Source of the DNA: Ureibacillus thermosphaericus
GTDB lineage: Bacteria; Bacillota; Bacilli; Bacillales_A; Planococcaceae
Assembly (NCBI RefSeq): GCF_012396605.1
Contig: NZ_JAAXPW010000009.1
Coordinates: 1-64,000, forward strand
Length of the DNA: 64,000 nucleotides
Reading direction: 5' to 3'
Of this stretch, positions 50,891-61,122 are shown one piece after another (the stretch's first letter is position 1; each line of letters begins with the position of its first letter). The notes beneath the pieces are model-generated. The model was not told the origin of the DNA. It worked only from the letters and a program-made list of their open reading frames with translations, and did not search any database. Both the position numbers and the translations under genes were made by a program.

Positions 50891-52273
50891 TTAGATTGCA
50901 TTTCGTTTCTGTTCTTGAAATTGTAAACATGCATTTATCCAGTTATCTACAAGTTTTGAATTGGAGGCGAAATGGAAATGAACATATCCTGCAATTAAAG
51001 AATGGAGAATGCAGCCAACTCGTTTTGCTCCAAATCGACTTTTCAATTCATAAGCTGGTGGATATAGTGAATTTGGCTGGAAAATTGAATAGTGGAATTC
51101 ATGACCTTTCGCAACCTCTCCTTCTTTCATTAGGAAATTGTCATTCATGCCAAAAATTTCACGATATCCAAGGGCTGCAAGTGTGGACTGCATGGCTACT
51201 TTACCATCAATTACCCCAACCATTGGATAACTCATACCTTCTGTCGTCTCAATGGATTTTGTTAAATACATAAATCCACCGCATTCAGCAACAGTTGGAA
51301 CACCTTTTTCAATCATTGCTTTGATGGATTGTTTCGACACTTCATTACTCGCTAACTTTTCAGCAAATTCTTCCGGGAAGCCTCCACCAATATATAAACC
51401 ATCAACATCTTCCGGTACTGGATCATTTGCTAACGGTGAGAAAAAAAGAAGTTCTGCCCCTCGAGCTCGGAGCAATTGTAAATTTTCTTCATAATAAAAA
51501 TTAAAAGCAGCATCTTTTGCTACTGCAATTTTCACATTCCCCTTTAAATTTTCTTCAAAAATAGAATGATTCACTTTTTCTAAGCTGTTTGTTTCAGAAA
51601 TCGTTAGTAGTTTATTAAGATCAATCGTTTTTTCAACTTCTGTTGCCAGCATTTCAAAATAAGAATCTAAATCTCCCCGTTCAATAGCAGGAATTAACCC
51701 GAGATGCCTGCTTGGCAAGTGGAGTTCATTGTTTTTCTTCATATAACCAATCACAGGAATATGACATTCTTGTTCAATGGCAGCTTTTACAATGTTAAAA
51801 TGGCTCTCACTTCCAACACGATTGGCTATTACGCCAACAATACGTGATGGTACATGGATTGTTTGAAAGCCTTTTACAATCGCAGCAGCACTTCTTGCCA
51901 TACTTGCACAATCCACTACGAGAAGAACTGGACTCTCAGTAATGTCCGCAATATCAGCAGCAGAACCAGTATTTTCTAATGGATTTTTTCCATCAAAATA
52001 CCCCATTACACCTTCAATAATTGTTATATCTGCATCACGACTATTGCGTTCCACAATATCGCGAATGACATCGTGGCTAAACATCCAACTATCAATATTT
52101 CGAGAAACTCGTTTTGTAACGGCAGTGTGATAGGTTGGATCAATATAATCTGGACCACATTTAAATCCTTGAACGACAAGATTTCGTTTTTTCAATGCCG
52201 CCATGATTCCGATTGTTAAAGTGGTTTTTCCAACCCCGCTCGATGTACCTGCAATCATTAATCTTTTTGCCAC
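50891..52273 (-). CDS. cbiA: Cobyrinic acid a,c-diamide synthase
   Basis: Amidates the a and c carboxylates of cobyrinic acid. The 460-aa protein has AGTSSGVGKTTLTIGIMAAL (P-loop), FKCGPDYIDPTYH, and a C-terminal amidotransferase domain with TVAECGGFMYLTK (Cys nucleophile), ending YVHFHFASN. Start GTG 52273, GGAGG 7 nt upstream; overlaps cbiG by 16 nt. Confidence 0.93.
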   Translation of the reverse strand: MAKRLMIAGTSSGVGKTTLTIGIMAALKKRNLVVQGFKCGPDYIDPTYHTAVTKRVSRNIDSWMFSHDVIRDIVERNSRDADITIIEGVMGYFDGKNPLENTGSAADIADITESPVLLVVDCASMARSAAAIVKGFQTIHVPSRIVGVIANRVGSESHFNIVKAAIEQECHIPVIGYMKKNNELHLPSRHLGLIPAIERGDLDSYFEMLATEVEKTIDLNKLLTISETNSLEKVNHSIFEENLKGNVKIAVAKDAAFNFYYEENLQLLRARGAELLFFSPLANDPVPEDVDGLYIGGGFPEEFAEKLASNEVSKQSIKAMIEKGVPTVAECGGFMYLTKSIETTEGMSYPMVGVIDGKVAMQSTLAALGYREIFGMNDNFLMKEGEVAKGHEFHYSIFQPNSLYPPAYELKSRFGAKRVGCILHSLIAGYVHFHFASNSKLVDNWINACLQFQEQKRNAI

Positions 52274-53406
52274 GGAAAATCCTCCTTATGCTCGAGTACC
52301 CCAACAGAAATTGTTACATTCCCACTTTTCTTTTTGACTAGAACTAGTGAATTTGATTGTAAATAACGTTTTGCTGCTGCTTCACTTACGGAATATGCTC
52401 CAGTATATTTATAAACCGTTTCTGATGGTTCTTCGATATGCATTTCATTCAATTCTTTAGCTGTGTACGTACAAAATTCCACATTTCTTTCGTTTACAAC
52501 TTGCAATAAACCCTCTTCATCTTTCTTTAGATCAATCGTACAAATGGCTTTTACACTTTTTGATGAAAATCCTAACTCAAGCAACGTCTCTTCAATGACG
52601 AAATGAATTTCCTCCGCACTTGTTCCACGATTACAACCGATTCCTATTACAATTACTTTAGGCCTAAATATAATGCCGTATTGTAAAATTGGTGTCTCTT
52701 CTGGTGTGAGTAACCGATGAGTAACAATTAGAGCACCGCTTGGTTTTGCATTGATTGCTTCCAAAATGGATTGATAAATTTTTATATTTTCTGGTAATGG
52801 GCGATCATATATCCACCATGAACGCTCTCCACTTTCCTGTACAACAGCAACATGTTCTTCGTTCACAACAGCTGCACTAACCTTCGTTAAATGTTCTTCT
52901 GAATCCCAAACCCAACCGAACCGAGAGCCAAATAAATCAACAGCGATAGTTTGCTGAACATCTGATGCCGTCGTAATCACAGGGTTTGCATGAAGCAATG
53001 CCGCGATTTCTCGCGTTAATTCATTCGCTCCACCTAGATGACCGGAAAGCACACTGATTACATTTTTACAACAATCATCTATAACAACAACGGCTGGATC
53101 AATTTTTTTATCTTTTATAAGAGGTGCTATCATGCGAACAACTGCACCGAGAGAAATAAATAAAATCAGACCTTTATATTTGTTAAAAATCGCTGATAAC
53201 AGAATTCGAACATTGCCATCATATAGTTGGATGCTTAAGCTATCTTCATCAGCTTTACAAAACTTTTGCGGATAATAAAGGTCACAATTAGGAAAAAGTC
53301 CTTGTAATTTCCGAGCAATTTCTACACTATGTTTTGTTATAGCAACAACTGCATAATCATTTTTTTGATGAATGTTTGGAATTTCCTCTTCCACAAGTTG
53401 AATCAC
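52258..53406 (-). CDS. cbiG: Cobalt-precorrin-5A hydrolase
   Basis: CbiG opens the delta-lactone and releases acetaldehyde in ring contraction. The 382-aa product has the N-terminal region VVAITKHSVEIARKL, the middle VLSGHLGGANELTREIA, and the C-terminal CbiG domain with IGIGCNRGTSAEEI. GTG 53406 overlaps the cbiF stop (TGA) and has AAGGAG 7 nt upstream. Confirms the anaerobic (early-cobalt) pathway. Confidence 0.92.
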   Translation of the reverse strand: MIQLVEEEIPNIHQKNDYAVVAITKHSVEIARKLQGLFPNCDLYYPQKFCKADEDSLSIQLYDGNVRILLSAIFNKYKGLILFISLGAVVRMIAPLIKDKKIDPAVVVIDDCCKNVISVLSGHLGGANELTREIAALLHANPVITTASDVQQTIAVDLFGSRFGWVWDSEEHLTKVSAAVVNEEHVAVVQESGERSWWIYDRPLPENIKIYQSILEAINAKPSGALIVTHRLLTPEETPILQYGIIFRPKVIVIGIGCNRGTSAEEIHFVIEETLLELGFSSKSVKAICTIDLKKDEEGLLQVVNERNVEFCTYTAKELNEMHIEEPSETVYKYTGAYSVSEAAAKRYLQSNSLVLVKKKSGNVTISVGVLEHKEDFPWQKD

Positions 53407-54182
53407 TTTGAAACTCCTTTCCGATAGCCGTGAGTAAACTCGGCATCATAAAGCTTTGAGCGATACGTATCCTTTTCATAAAGGTTAGAGTCAAGTGCCC
53501 ATCCTGCTAAAATCATGGCATGACTCCGAATGCCATTTTCTTTCATCGCTTGATCGAGATTCGCGAGTGTTGTACGAACGATTTTTTCATCTGGCCATGT
53601 AGCTTTTTGAATTACCGCAACGGGCGTGTCATCTTGCCAACCCGCTTCTTTTAATTCCTTCACTATTTTTTTCGTTAATGTTGCACTTAGGAAAAGAGCG
53701 ATTGTACAATGATGGCTTGCTAAATCTTTTAATTTTTCTTTTTCCGGTACAGGTGTACGACCTTCAGCGCGGGTTAAAATAAGAGTTTGTGTTAATTCTG
53801 GAATCGTTAATTCTGCTTGTATTGCCGCTGCAGAAGCAAAAACAGAGCTTACACCAGGAATGATTTCTACTCCAATGCCTTCTTTTTTCAATAATGCTAT
53901 TTGTTCAGCAATGGCACCATACATCGATGGATCTCCAGTATGAATGCGGGCAACTAATTTATCACGTTTTACTCGATCGACTATGATTGAAACAATCTCT
54001 TCCAAATGCATTCCACTTGTTTTAATAATTTCTGCTTCTTTCTTTGCTTTGGCAATTAATTCTTCATTAACAAGGGAGTCTGTATAAAGAATACAATCTG
54101 CTTCTTGCAACATTTGTAATCCTTTTACAGTTATTAAATCGGGATCGCCAGGACCTGCTCCAATTATCCAAATTTTCTTCAT
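53403..54182 (-). CDS. cbiF: Cobalt-precorrin-4 C11-methyltransferase
   Basis: Methylates C11. The 259-aa protein has WIIGAGPGDPDLITVKG, RIHTGDPSMYGAIAEQIALL and GVSSVFASAAAIQAELTIPE, typical of CbiF/CobM. ATG 54182 overlaps the cbiL stop (ATGA); no other Met is as well placed. Confidence 0.93.
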   Translation of the reverse strand: MKKIWIIGAGPGDPDLITVKGLQMLQEADCILYTDSLVNEELIAKAKKEAEIIKTSGMHLEEIVSIIVDRVKRDKLVARIHTGDPSMYGAIAEQIALLKKEGIGVEIIPGVSSVFASAAAIQAELTIPELTQTLILTRAEGRTPVPEKEKLKDLASHHCTIALFLSATLTKKIVKELKEAGWQDDTPVAVIQKATWPDEKIVRTTLANLDQAMKENGIRSHAMILAGWALDSNLYEKDTYRSKLYDAEFTHGYRKGVSK

Positions 54183-54883
54183 TTGCGCACCACCATTAAT
54201 GATAGATAATTTAAATCGGCACCTTCTAATTCGTTGATATTCCATAAGATTTCCTCGTCAGATGTAACTTTTGTAACTACATGTGCCTTGTTTTCTAATC
54301 CTAATTCTCGAAGCATTTCTAGCAACACATCAATAACCTTTGCAACTTTTAGAAATACTACAGCATCATGATTTTCAATTGCTTTTCTCATCTTTTCAAC
54401 ATCATCATTTGCGGGAATGATAGCCACTTGTTCATCACCATCTGCTAGTGGAATGGTTAATCGGGATACTGCACCGTTGACGGAGGAAATACCGGGTATG
54501 GAATGAATTTCTACATCGGGATATTTTTCCTTCATTACTTTCATTAGATGAATAAAAGTGCTATATAATAACGGGTCTCCTTCAGTAACAAATGCCACAT
54601 CTTTCCCTTGAGCAATTTTTTCATAAATTACATCAACGGCTTTATTCCATTCCCTCTCTAATACTTCCTGATTTTTCGTCATTGGAAATACAAGTCCTAA
54701 CATTTCCTTTTCTTCAGGACGTATATAAACTTCTATAATCTTATACGCATAACTTTTTGAACCTCGCATTTTTTTCGGATAGGCTATTACAGGACATTCT
54801 TGAAGTTTCCGAAAAGCTTTAACGGTAAGTAATTCCGGATCTCCAGGTCCTACACCTATGCCATATAAAGCACCTTTACACAT
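54179..54883 (-). CDS. cbiL: Cobalt-factor II C20-methyltransferase
   Basis: Methylates C20 of cobalt-factor II. The 234-aa product has [37 protein letters not shown] and [21 protein letters not shown]. The second of two nearby ATG codons (54883) is preferred since AAGGA is 8 nt upstream of it. Overlaps cbiET by 8 nt. Confidence 0.9.
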   Translation of the reverse strand: MCKGALYGIGVGPGDPELLTVKAFRKLQECPVIAYPKKMRGSKSYAYKIIEVYIRPEEKEMLGLVFPMTKNQEVLEREWNKAVDVIYEKIAQGKDVAFVTEGDPLLYSTFIHLMKVMKEKYPDVEIHSIPGISSVNGAVSRLTIPLADGDEQVAIIPANDDVEKMRKAIENHDAVVFLKVAKVIDVLLEMLRELGLENKAHVVTKVTSDEEILWNINELEGADLNYLSLMVVRK

Positions 54884-56084
54884 CCTCATCTTCCTTTCGT
54901 TTTGCACTTACAATAAACACAGGGTTTAATGGAGCGAATCGAGTCAACGATAATATTTGTTTACTTCTCGCAATTTGTACTTGGGTAACTTCTGTATGAA
55001 ATCCTAACTTATAAAATATTTTGATAGATTCATATAAGTTTTCGATTGTTGCAGCATTTAGAACAATGCGGCCATTCTTGTTTAATCTTTCACAACATAC
55101 GGTTAATAGTTCCTCCATGTTTCCACCCGTACCACCGATAAAAATAGCATCGGGATTCGGAAACTTATCAAGGCCTTCTGGTGCTTTTCCGTGTACAACA
55201 GTGAAATCAACCCGAAATTTTTGTTGATTAAGAAGACAGTTTTTGATATCTTCTTCATTTTTTTCAATGGCAAAAATTTTACCTTCTTTTGCAATCTTCC
55301 CTGCTTCAATTGCAACGGAACCGGTGCATGTGCCGATATCCCAAACAATACTTTTTTCATGTAAATTCAATGCACTAATGGATAAAACACGAACTTCTTT
55401 TTTCGTGATTAAACCTTTCTCCGGTTTTCGTTGATAAAACTCTTCATCATCTATGCCAAGAGACCAATTTTTTGTTTGCTGAATTTTTACTAAAATTACA
55501 ACATTTAAAGGGGAGAAGCTTGCTCGCTTCATTTCTTCAAGCGTCATTTTTCTGCAACGTTCTTTTTCTCCTTGCAAGTTTTCAGCAATATATGCTTCAT
55601 ATTCGGTCATTCCAAACTCTATTAAGTATGATGCTAGATTATTTGGCGAATTATTTTCATCCGTTAATATAATCACTTTGTCTTTTCCATCGATTTTTTG
55701 CGCTAGTCCTTTAATCGGCCTTCCATGAATACTGACAAAATAAGCATCATGCCAACTAATTCCGAACTTTGCGGCTGCAAGTTGAATTGAACTTACATAA
55801 GGATAAATTTCAACTGGAAGTTTTTTCGAAATGAGGCCTCCAATTCCATAGAACAATGGATCGCCAGAGGCTAAAATCACAATGTTTTGATTCCTATTTT
55901 CTAACTTTTCTATAACGCTCATTACTTTAGTTTTCAATAATATTTTTTCTCCATTAAAGTTTGGAAAAAATGATAATACTCTTTCTCCACCAACGAGAAC
56001 TTCTGCACTTTCAATCCATTCGATGAGTTGTGGATGCAAACCTTGTGCACCGTTATCACCAATTCCAATCAATTTAATGGGCAT
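54876..56084 (-). CDS. cbiET: CbiE-CbiT fusion, precorrin-6B/7 methyltransferase-decarboxylase
   Basis: The 402-aa protein fuses CbiE (about 1-200; [32 protein letters not shown]) that methylates C5 with CbiT (about 210-400) that methylates C15 and decarboxylates C12. CbiT's SAM site reads [15 protein letters not shown] and [16 protein letters not shown] follows. Start ATG 56084 overlaps cbiD by 11 nt. This fused form corresponds to CobL of the aerobic pathway. Confidence 0.93.
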   Translation of the reverse strand: MPIKLIGIGDNGAQGLHPQLIEWIESAEVLVGGERVLSFFPNFNGEKILLKTKVMSVIEKLENRNQNIVILASGDPLFYGIGGLISKKLPVEIYPYVSSIQLAAAKFGISWHDAYFVSIHGRPIKGLAQKIDGKDKVIILTDENNSPNNLASYLIEFGMTEYEAYIAENLQGEKERCRKMTLEEMKRASFSPLNVVILVKIQQTKNWSLGIDDEEFYQRKPEKGLITKKEVRVLSISALNLHEKSIVWDIGTCTGSVAIEAGKIAKEGKIFAIEKNEEDIKNCLLNQQKFRVDFTVVHGKAPEGLDKFPNPDAIFIGGTGGNMEELLTVCCERLNKNGRIVLNAATIENLYESIKIFYKLGFHTEVTQVQIARSKQILSLTRFAPLNPVFIVSAKRKEDEDV

Positions 56085-57183
56085 CAATTATTTCCGCCTT
56101 TCCTAATAATTCACCTTTCATTGAATAAATCGCAGTTGAAACAATCAATCCGCCACCAACATGTTTTAAGATTTCTTTACAGCAAAGTTCCGATAATTTG
56201 TCAAAAAATTCCATACATCCTTGTTCTTTCATGATTTCCCCTACTTCATTTGCTGTATTTGCTTGAAGAATTTGTCTAACACTTTCATTGGTAGCGCCAC
56301 TTTCTCTAGCAATGGATGCAAGAAATTCAAAATTGACTTGAGAACCTTTTGAATGAAGCATCATGGAACCTTGGGCAAGTTTTGAAAATTTCCCCATCAT
56401 CCCGACTAAAGATACTTTCGGAATGCCTAATTGTTTGCACTGTTTCATTGAAAAACCAACAAAATCTCCCATTTCAATAAAAGCAACTTCAGGAAGCTCG
56501 CCATACATGCTCATGGCAAATTTTTCACTTCTTCCACCAGTTGTAAAGACAAGATGTTCACTACCCGCTGCTTTTGCTACAGAAATTGCTTGTACAATAC
56601 TTGCCATATAAGCGGCGTTGGAAAAAGGAACAACTGTTCCCCTTGTTCCCAAAATTGAAATACCTCCAATGATGCCAAGACGACTATTTAATGTTTTTTT
56701 AGCAATTTCTTCACCATCGGGGACAGTGATGATAATATTTACTCCAGTTTCAATTTCATATTGCTGTAAGACTTTTTCAACTTCTGTTTGAATCATTTTA
56801 CGTGGAACGGGATTAATGGCAGCTAGTCCCACTTCAATTGGTAATCCAGGTTTTGTTACTCGGCCTACTCCCTTGCCGCCATCAATAAAAATTTCCTTGT
56901 CTTTTCTCCAAGAAACAGTTGCTTCAATAATTGCTCCATGAGTTGCATCAGGATCATCTCCACCATCTTTTATTACGGAACATTTTACTTCAATATCTCT
57001 TATTTCACATTTTTCGATTGAAAATTCAACATCTTTTCCCACAGGCAGATGAATCATTACTTTTTTTTGTTCTAGCTTTGTGATTAATGCGATTAATGCT
57101 GCTTTAGCACATGCTGTTGCACAAGCACCCGTTGTATAACCTTCCCTAAGTTCAGAAGGATCTTTTCTTTTCTGTTTTTGCAT
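56074..57183 (-). CDS. cbiD: Cobalt-precorrin-5B C1-methyltransferase
   Basis: CbiD methylates C1 and is specific to the anaerobic pathway. The 369-aa protein has [54 protein letters not shown] and [17 protein letters not shown]. The start ATG 57183 has AGGTG 8 nt upstream and lies 5 nt after the cbiC stop. Confidence 0.93.
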   Translation of the reverse strand: MQKQKRKDPSELREGYTTGACATACAKAALIALITKLEQKKVMIHLPVGKDVEFSIEKCEIRDIEVKCSVIKDGGDDPDATHGAIIEATVSWRKDKEIFIDGGKGVGRVTKPGLPIEVGLAAINPVPRKMIQTEVEKVLQQYEIETGVNIIITVPDGEEIAKKTLNSRLGIIGGISILGTRGTVVPFSNAAYMASIVQAISVAKAAGSEHLVFTTGGRSEKFAMSMYGELPEVAFIEMGDFVGFSMKQCKQLGIPKVSLVGMMGKFSKLAQGSMMLHSKGSQVNFEFLASIARESGATNESVRQILQANTANEVGEIMKEQGCMEFFDKLSELCCKEILKHVGGGLIVSTAIYSMKGELLGKAEIIDAH

Positions 57184-57188
57184 ATACC

Positions 57189-57827
57189 TCACACCTGATC
57201 AGCTAAAATAGAAATAGCATTTAATGCGGCAACGGTTACCGTGCTACCTCCTTTACGACCAACATTTGTGATATAAGGTATTCCCTTTAGTTTTAAAAGT
57301 TCCTCTTTCGACTCAGCTGCGGAAACAAATCCGACAGGCATCCCAATAATTAAGTCGGGTTTTGCGATGCCTTCATTGATAAGGTGAATTAACTCTAATA
57401 ATGCTGTAGGAGCATTACCAATCGCATAAATTCCTCCTACATGTTCACGGATAGCTTTCCTCATGGACATAATTGCCCGTGTAACTCCTTCTTTTTTTGC
57501 TTCTTGTGCCACATCTTCGTCACCGATATAGCAATGCAAATCTCCGCCATATTTTTGAAATCGTTTCCTTCCTGAGCCGCTGACAATCATTTGAACATCG
57601 GCAATCACATGTTTTCCTTCTCGAATTGCTTTGATGCCTGCTTCAACTGCACCAGGAGAAAATACAACACTCCTTCCTAATTCAAAATCTGCTGAAGCAT
57701 GAATAATTCGACGCACGACTTGCCATTCCAATTCAGAAAAATGATGTTCACCCATCTCTTCTTCAATAATGGCAAAACTATAATCATAAATTTTATTCGG
57801 TTCTACCGTAATCGGTTTAAAATTCAT
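57189..57827 (-). CDS. cbiC: Cobalt-precorrin-8 methylmutase
   Basis: Moves the methyl group from C11 to C12, giving cobyrinate. The 212-aa protein shows RRIIHASADFELGRSVVFSP (catalytic His), PIGNAP-like YAIGNAPTAL and IGMPVGFVSAAESK, IPYITNVGRKGGS. ATG 57827 overlaps the cbiJ stop by 4 nt. Confidence 0.93.
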   Translation of the reverse strand: MNFKPITVEPNKIYDYSFAIIEEEMGEHHFSELEWQVVRRIIHASADFELGRSVVFSPGAVEAGIKAIREGKHVIADVQMIVSGSGRKRFQKYGGDLHCYIGDEDVAQEAKKEGVTRAIMSMRKAIREHVGGIYAIGNAPTALLELIHLINEGIAKPDLIIGMPVGFVSAAESKEELLKLKGIPYITNVGRKGGSTVTVAALNAISILADQV

Positions 57828-58600
57828 AGCACACCCTCGTTTCTTTGTATTTTTAAGAATTCTACAACTTCCTCCATTTTGTGAAACTCATTGCCAAATT
57901 GTATATTTGGTCTTGTAATCACAATCGTCTCAATCCCTAATTCTTTTGCAGCTTCTACTTTTTCATCAACAGCACCAACTTTTCCACTTTCCTTTGTTAT
58001 CATGAGTGTCACTCCGAAATGCTTAAATAAGGCAGTATTTAACTCTTTTGTAAAAGGTCCTTGCATTGCTACAATATTTTTTTGAGGGAAGCCAAGTTGT
58101 TCGCATTTTTGCATATTATCGATTCGGGGAAGCATTCTGCAAATTACGCGAACATCATTTAGTGGCAATAATTTTTTCGCAAAGATTTCTAATGTTTTAC
58201 TGCCGGTTGTTAACATGACAACTCCTTTTTTCTTTGCTGCGAGTTCCGCTGCTTCTTCGTAAGTTGAAACATAAATAATAGAGTCTTGTTCTAGCTTTGA
58301 TTGTTCTCTTTCGTATCGTATATATGGGATTTTTAATTGTTCCGCTACTGATTTCGCTGTTTTATGCGCCTCTTCTGCAAAGGGATGACTTGCATCAACA
58401 ATTGCAGTCACCCCATTTTTCTTTGAAAATTCAAACATTTTTTCTTCATTTAAGCGACCAACTCTTACATTCATTCCTTCATCAGTAAGTCTTTTTGCAG
58501 CAGATTCTGTTACTACAGTGGCTATTAGGGGGAAGCCTTCCTTTTTTAACAAAATTGCTAACTCTCGTGCATCGCTTGTACCTGCTAAAAACAGAATCAT
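57824..58600 (-). CDS. cbiJ: Cobalt-precorrin-6A reductase
   Basis: NADPH reductase of the corrin ring. The 258-aa protein shows ILFLAGTSDARELAILL, VDASHPFAEEAHKTA, VVMLTTGSKTLEIFAKK and LMITKESGKVGAVDEKVEAA, all CbiJ/CobK features. It overlaps cbiX by 4 nt. Confidence 0.92.
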   Translation of the reverse strand: MILFLAGTSDARELAILLKKEGFPLIATVVTESAAKRLTDEGMNVRVGRLNEEKMFEFSKKNGVTAIVDASHPFAEEAHKTAKSVAEQLKIPYIRYEREQSKLEQDSIIYVSTYEEAAELAAKKKGVVMLTTGSKTLEIFAKKLLPLNDVRVICRMLPRIDNMQKCEQLGFPQKNIVAMQGPFTKELNTALFKHFGVTLMITKESGKVGAVDEKVEAAKELGIETIVITRPNIQFGNEFHKMEEVVEFLKIQRNEGVL

Positions 58601-59499
58601 GGTTTCACTTCCGTTTTTTCATCATGATGATGATGTTCATGGTCATGATGGTGGTGATGATGTTCATGGTCATGATGATGATGAGAAATGAGTCCCAATT
58701 GCTTTAACCTTTGAATATTCTCCAAGTCCTTAACACCTTTTGAGTGTCCATTTAGTGCTTGATCCATTCGCTCAATGATCACTGATTTTAAAAGTGGATG
58801 ATTTCCAAAATAATGTGCAATCTCTATTTTTACGTTCGGGTATTGTTCATTGAAACGCTCACAATATTTTTTCATTCGTTCGATTAAAATGCCTGTGAAT
58901 AGAAAATATGGAAGCATAATTATTTTTTTCGCACCGAGTTTGATACAACGTTCAATACCCTCATCAACTAATGGTTCTGTCACTCCCATAAAAGCACTTT
59001 CTACTATTGGAACATCTAGTTTTTCCCATAAAAGTCTTGTAATCTTATAAAAATCACCATTTGCGTATTCATCGCTTCCACCACGAGCAATTAATAAAAT
59101 CGCTGTGTCTTCATGTTTTGCCTGTGTATCAAAACCGATTTCTTGCAAACGCTCTAGTAAAATTTGAAGTATTTCTTCGTGAATTCCAACAACTTCACCA
59201 TACGTAAATTTCACATGGGGATATTTATTTTGTGCTTCTACAATTTCAGCAGGAATATGAATTTTTGAATGTCCTGCATGTAGTAAAATAATCGGAATTA
59301 CATATATTTCTGTTGCACCTTTTTCAACACAATAATCAATTCCTTGAGAAATGGTAGGTTCAGCAAATTCTAAAAAACAAGTCTCAACTAATAAATTAGC
59401 ATCTATTAAAGGGGATAATTGCTCCACAAATTCCCTTACTTCATTATTTCCTGCTTCTAACTTACTTCCATGTCCTACAAACAAAATGGCTTTTGTCAT
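58597..59499 (-). CDS. cbiX: Sirohydrochlorin cobaltochelatase with His-rich tail
   Basis: Inserts Co2+ into sirohydrochlorin. The 300-aa long form has two CbiX repeats: ILFVGHGSKLEAGNNEVREF with HAGHSKIHIP, and LLIARGGSDEYANGDFYKI with LPYFLFTGILIERM. The C-terminus is a run of 16 His broken by Asp and Glu (about 270-290), probably for cobalt storage or delivery, encoded by a 27-bp-spaced DNA repeat. No MxCxxC iron-sulphur motif of the Bacillus megaterium type is seen. AGGAGG overlaps the cbiH stop. Confidence 0.93.
   Translation of the reverse strand: MTKAILFVGHGSKLEAGNNEVREFVEQLSPLIDANLLVETCFLEFAEPTISQGIDYCVEKGATEIYVIPIILLHAGHSKIHIPAEIVEAQNKYPHVKFTYGEVVGIHEEILQILLERLQEIGFDTQAKHEDTAILLIARGGSDEYANGDFYKITRLLWEKLDVPIVESAFMGVTEPLVDEGIERCIKLGAKKIIMLPYFLFTGILIERMKKYCERFNEQYPNVKIEIAHYFGNHPLLKSVIIERMDQALNGHSKGVKDLENIQRLKQLGLISHHHHDHEHHHHHHDHEHHHHDEKTEVKP
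58629..58677 (-). repeat. Repeat encoding His-rich tail of CbiX
   Basis: A 22-bp segment occurs exactly at 58629-58650 and 58656-58677, spaced 27 bp, within the His codon run. Its copy number may vary among strains. Confidence 0.85.
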
Positions 59500-59512
59500 T
59501 ATTTTCTTCCTC

Positions 59513-61114
59513 CTAATCTACACAAGGGATCGGTTGTAAATTCAATTTTGGTTCATTATCTTGATATTCGTAGCCTGCTAGCACTTTTTTCCGTTTAAAA
59601 TATTTAAATAGTCTTTCATTTGGATGAGCATGTTCTTTATATTCCTCAATAATTTTTTCGATTAAATCAACTAATTGATCCGCTTCTAGTCCTTCTTCAA
59701 TTAATTGTCCAGGATGGGCCGTACGCCCAACTGGTTTTGCCCCTAAAAACACATCAAACTTACCTTTTCGGTAAACGATTCCGATATCTTCCATAACTGC
59801 GTTGTAACAAGCCATTCCGCATCCATTAATACCGATCTTTAATTCTTTCGGCATGGCTTTTCCTCCAAATCGTCTTTGAAGTTCTTCCGCGTATGGAATG
59901 GGTTCGGTTTTTTCACCATCACAAAAATCACAAGCTTTTACCGTAACGACATTTCCAACCGGCATCACTAGCAATCCAACGTTTGATATTTGCTCTACTA
60001 TTTTTTTAGGATTATTGGTTGGAATACTTATGAGTAACTGATGATCCCTTGAATAGTCCATCCTTCCTTCATTTCCCACAATTTCTGCTAACAGCTGAAA
60101 TTGCTCCGGAGTAAATCGTTTGTTTGCCACTCCAGGGCTTACCGCAAATTCAAAAATAGACATATTGCTTGGCTGTTCTACAACGAAATGTTGCTTTTGA
60201 TCTAGCATGGCAATTGCTTCACATGCAAGTTGAAATGGCGTTTTTTGTTTAAATAGTTCACTTTCTTTCGACTCTAGATTTTCTAAAGACCAAGGTTCAG
60301 CTTCCTTTTTTAATCGTTCATGAGGTTTCAATGGTTGAATCTCGCTATCAAGCGTATATTTTCGTTTGTATCCTCTCGGTGTAATCATTAAGTCATCATA
60401 CACAAAAGTGGAAGAATTTCCGATAATCACCGTTGTGAGCATACCAATCTCGTAATCTAGCATTTTTTCTAGCGTAGTAATTACAATATTTTGTCTCTCA
60501 CGATAAGCACTCTTTACGAGTCCAACAGGCGTATTCGGTGACCGGTATTTTAATAAAATTCTCCTAGCCTCTACAATTTGTTTTGTTCTCCTACCGCTTT
60601 TAGGATTATATAAAGCAATTACAAAATCTGCTGCTGCCGCTGCTTCCAGTCTTTTTTCAATAATAGACCATGGCGTTAAATGGTCGCTTAAACTAATTGT
60701 GCATGAATCATGCATTATTGGAGCTCCAAGAAGGGAACCGCAAGAATGAACTGCAGAAATGCCAGGAATAACTTCAATTTCAACCCCGGTTTCTTTATTC
60801 CACCCTTGTTCAATGAGCACTTCATAAATTAAACCAGCCATACCGTATACACCTGAATCACCACTTGAAATGACCGACACATGGTGCCCCGCTTCAGCAA
60901 GTTTTATTGCCGCTTGTGCTCGTGATACTTCCTCTGTCATCCCTGTACTAATAATTTGTTGTTTGGAATCTAATAAATCTTTAATTAGCTCGACGTAAGT
61001 TTTATAGCCAATGATTGTATCACTAGCTTTGATTGCTTCAACTGCACGATAGGTAATGTGATTAGCATCACCTGGACCAAATCCGACAATGTAAAGCTTT
61101 CCCTTCAAACTCAT
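59513..61114 (-). CDS. cbiH: CbiH60: C17-methyltransferase fused to nitrite/sulphite reductase-like domain
   Basis: Ring-contracting cobalt-factor III C17-methyltransferase (CbiH/CobJ), about 533 aa. The N-terminal half (to about 255) has LYIVGFGPGDANHITYRAVE, ISSGDSGVYGMAGLIYE and IPGISAVHSCGSLLGAPIMH. The C-terminal half (from about 325) is a ferredoxin/sirohaem reductase-like domain with CDFC and INGCGMAC supplying the [4Fe-4S] cysteines, as in Bacillus megaterium CbiH60. ATG 61114 is only 2 nt from AAGGGG; TTG 61108 is an alternative with better spacing. Confidence 0.92.
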   Translation of the reverse strand: MSLKGKLYIVGFGPGDANHITYRAVEAIKASDTIIGYKTYVELIKDLLDSKQQIISTGMTEEVSRAQAAIKLAEAGHHVSVISSGDSGVYGMAGLIYEVLIEQGWNKETGVEIEVIPGISAVHSCGSLLGAPIMHDSCTISLSDHLTPWSIIEKRLEAAAAADFVIALYNPKSGRRTKQIVEARRILLKYRSPNTPVGLVKSAYRERQNIVITTLEKMLDYEIGMLTTVIIGNSSTFVYDDLMITPRGYKRKYTLDSEIQPLKPHERLKKEAEPWSLENLESKESELFKQKTPFQLACEAIAMLDQKQHFVVEQPSNMSIFEFAVSPGVANKRFTPEQFQLLAEIVGNEGRMDYSRDHQLLISIPTNNPKKIVEQISNVGLLVMPVGNVVTVKACDFCDGEKTEPIPYAEELQRRFGGKAMPKELKIGINGCGMACYNAVMEDIGIVYRKGKFDVFLGAKPVGRTAHPGQLIEEGLEADQLVDLIEKIIEEYKEHAHPNERLFKYFKRKKVLAGYEYQDNEPKLNLQPIPCVD

Positions 61115-61122
61115 CACCCCTT

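Noticed and set aside
52258-53406. Aerobic corrin pathway (CobG/CobF/CobNST)
   Set aside because: CbiG, CbiD and CbiX are present, and no CobG, CobF or CobNST, so the pathway is the anaerobic type.
58629-58677. CRISPR-like repeat
   Set aside because: It is in-frame coding for histidines with only two copies and no spacers.
58495-58707. Met-rich open frame on the plus strand opposite the CbiX tail
   Set aside because: It is the complement of the CAT/CAC histidine repeat; no ribosome site.
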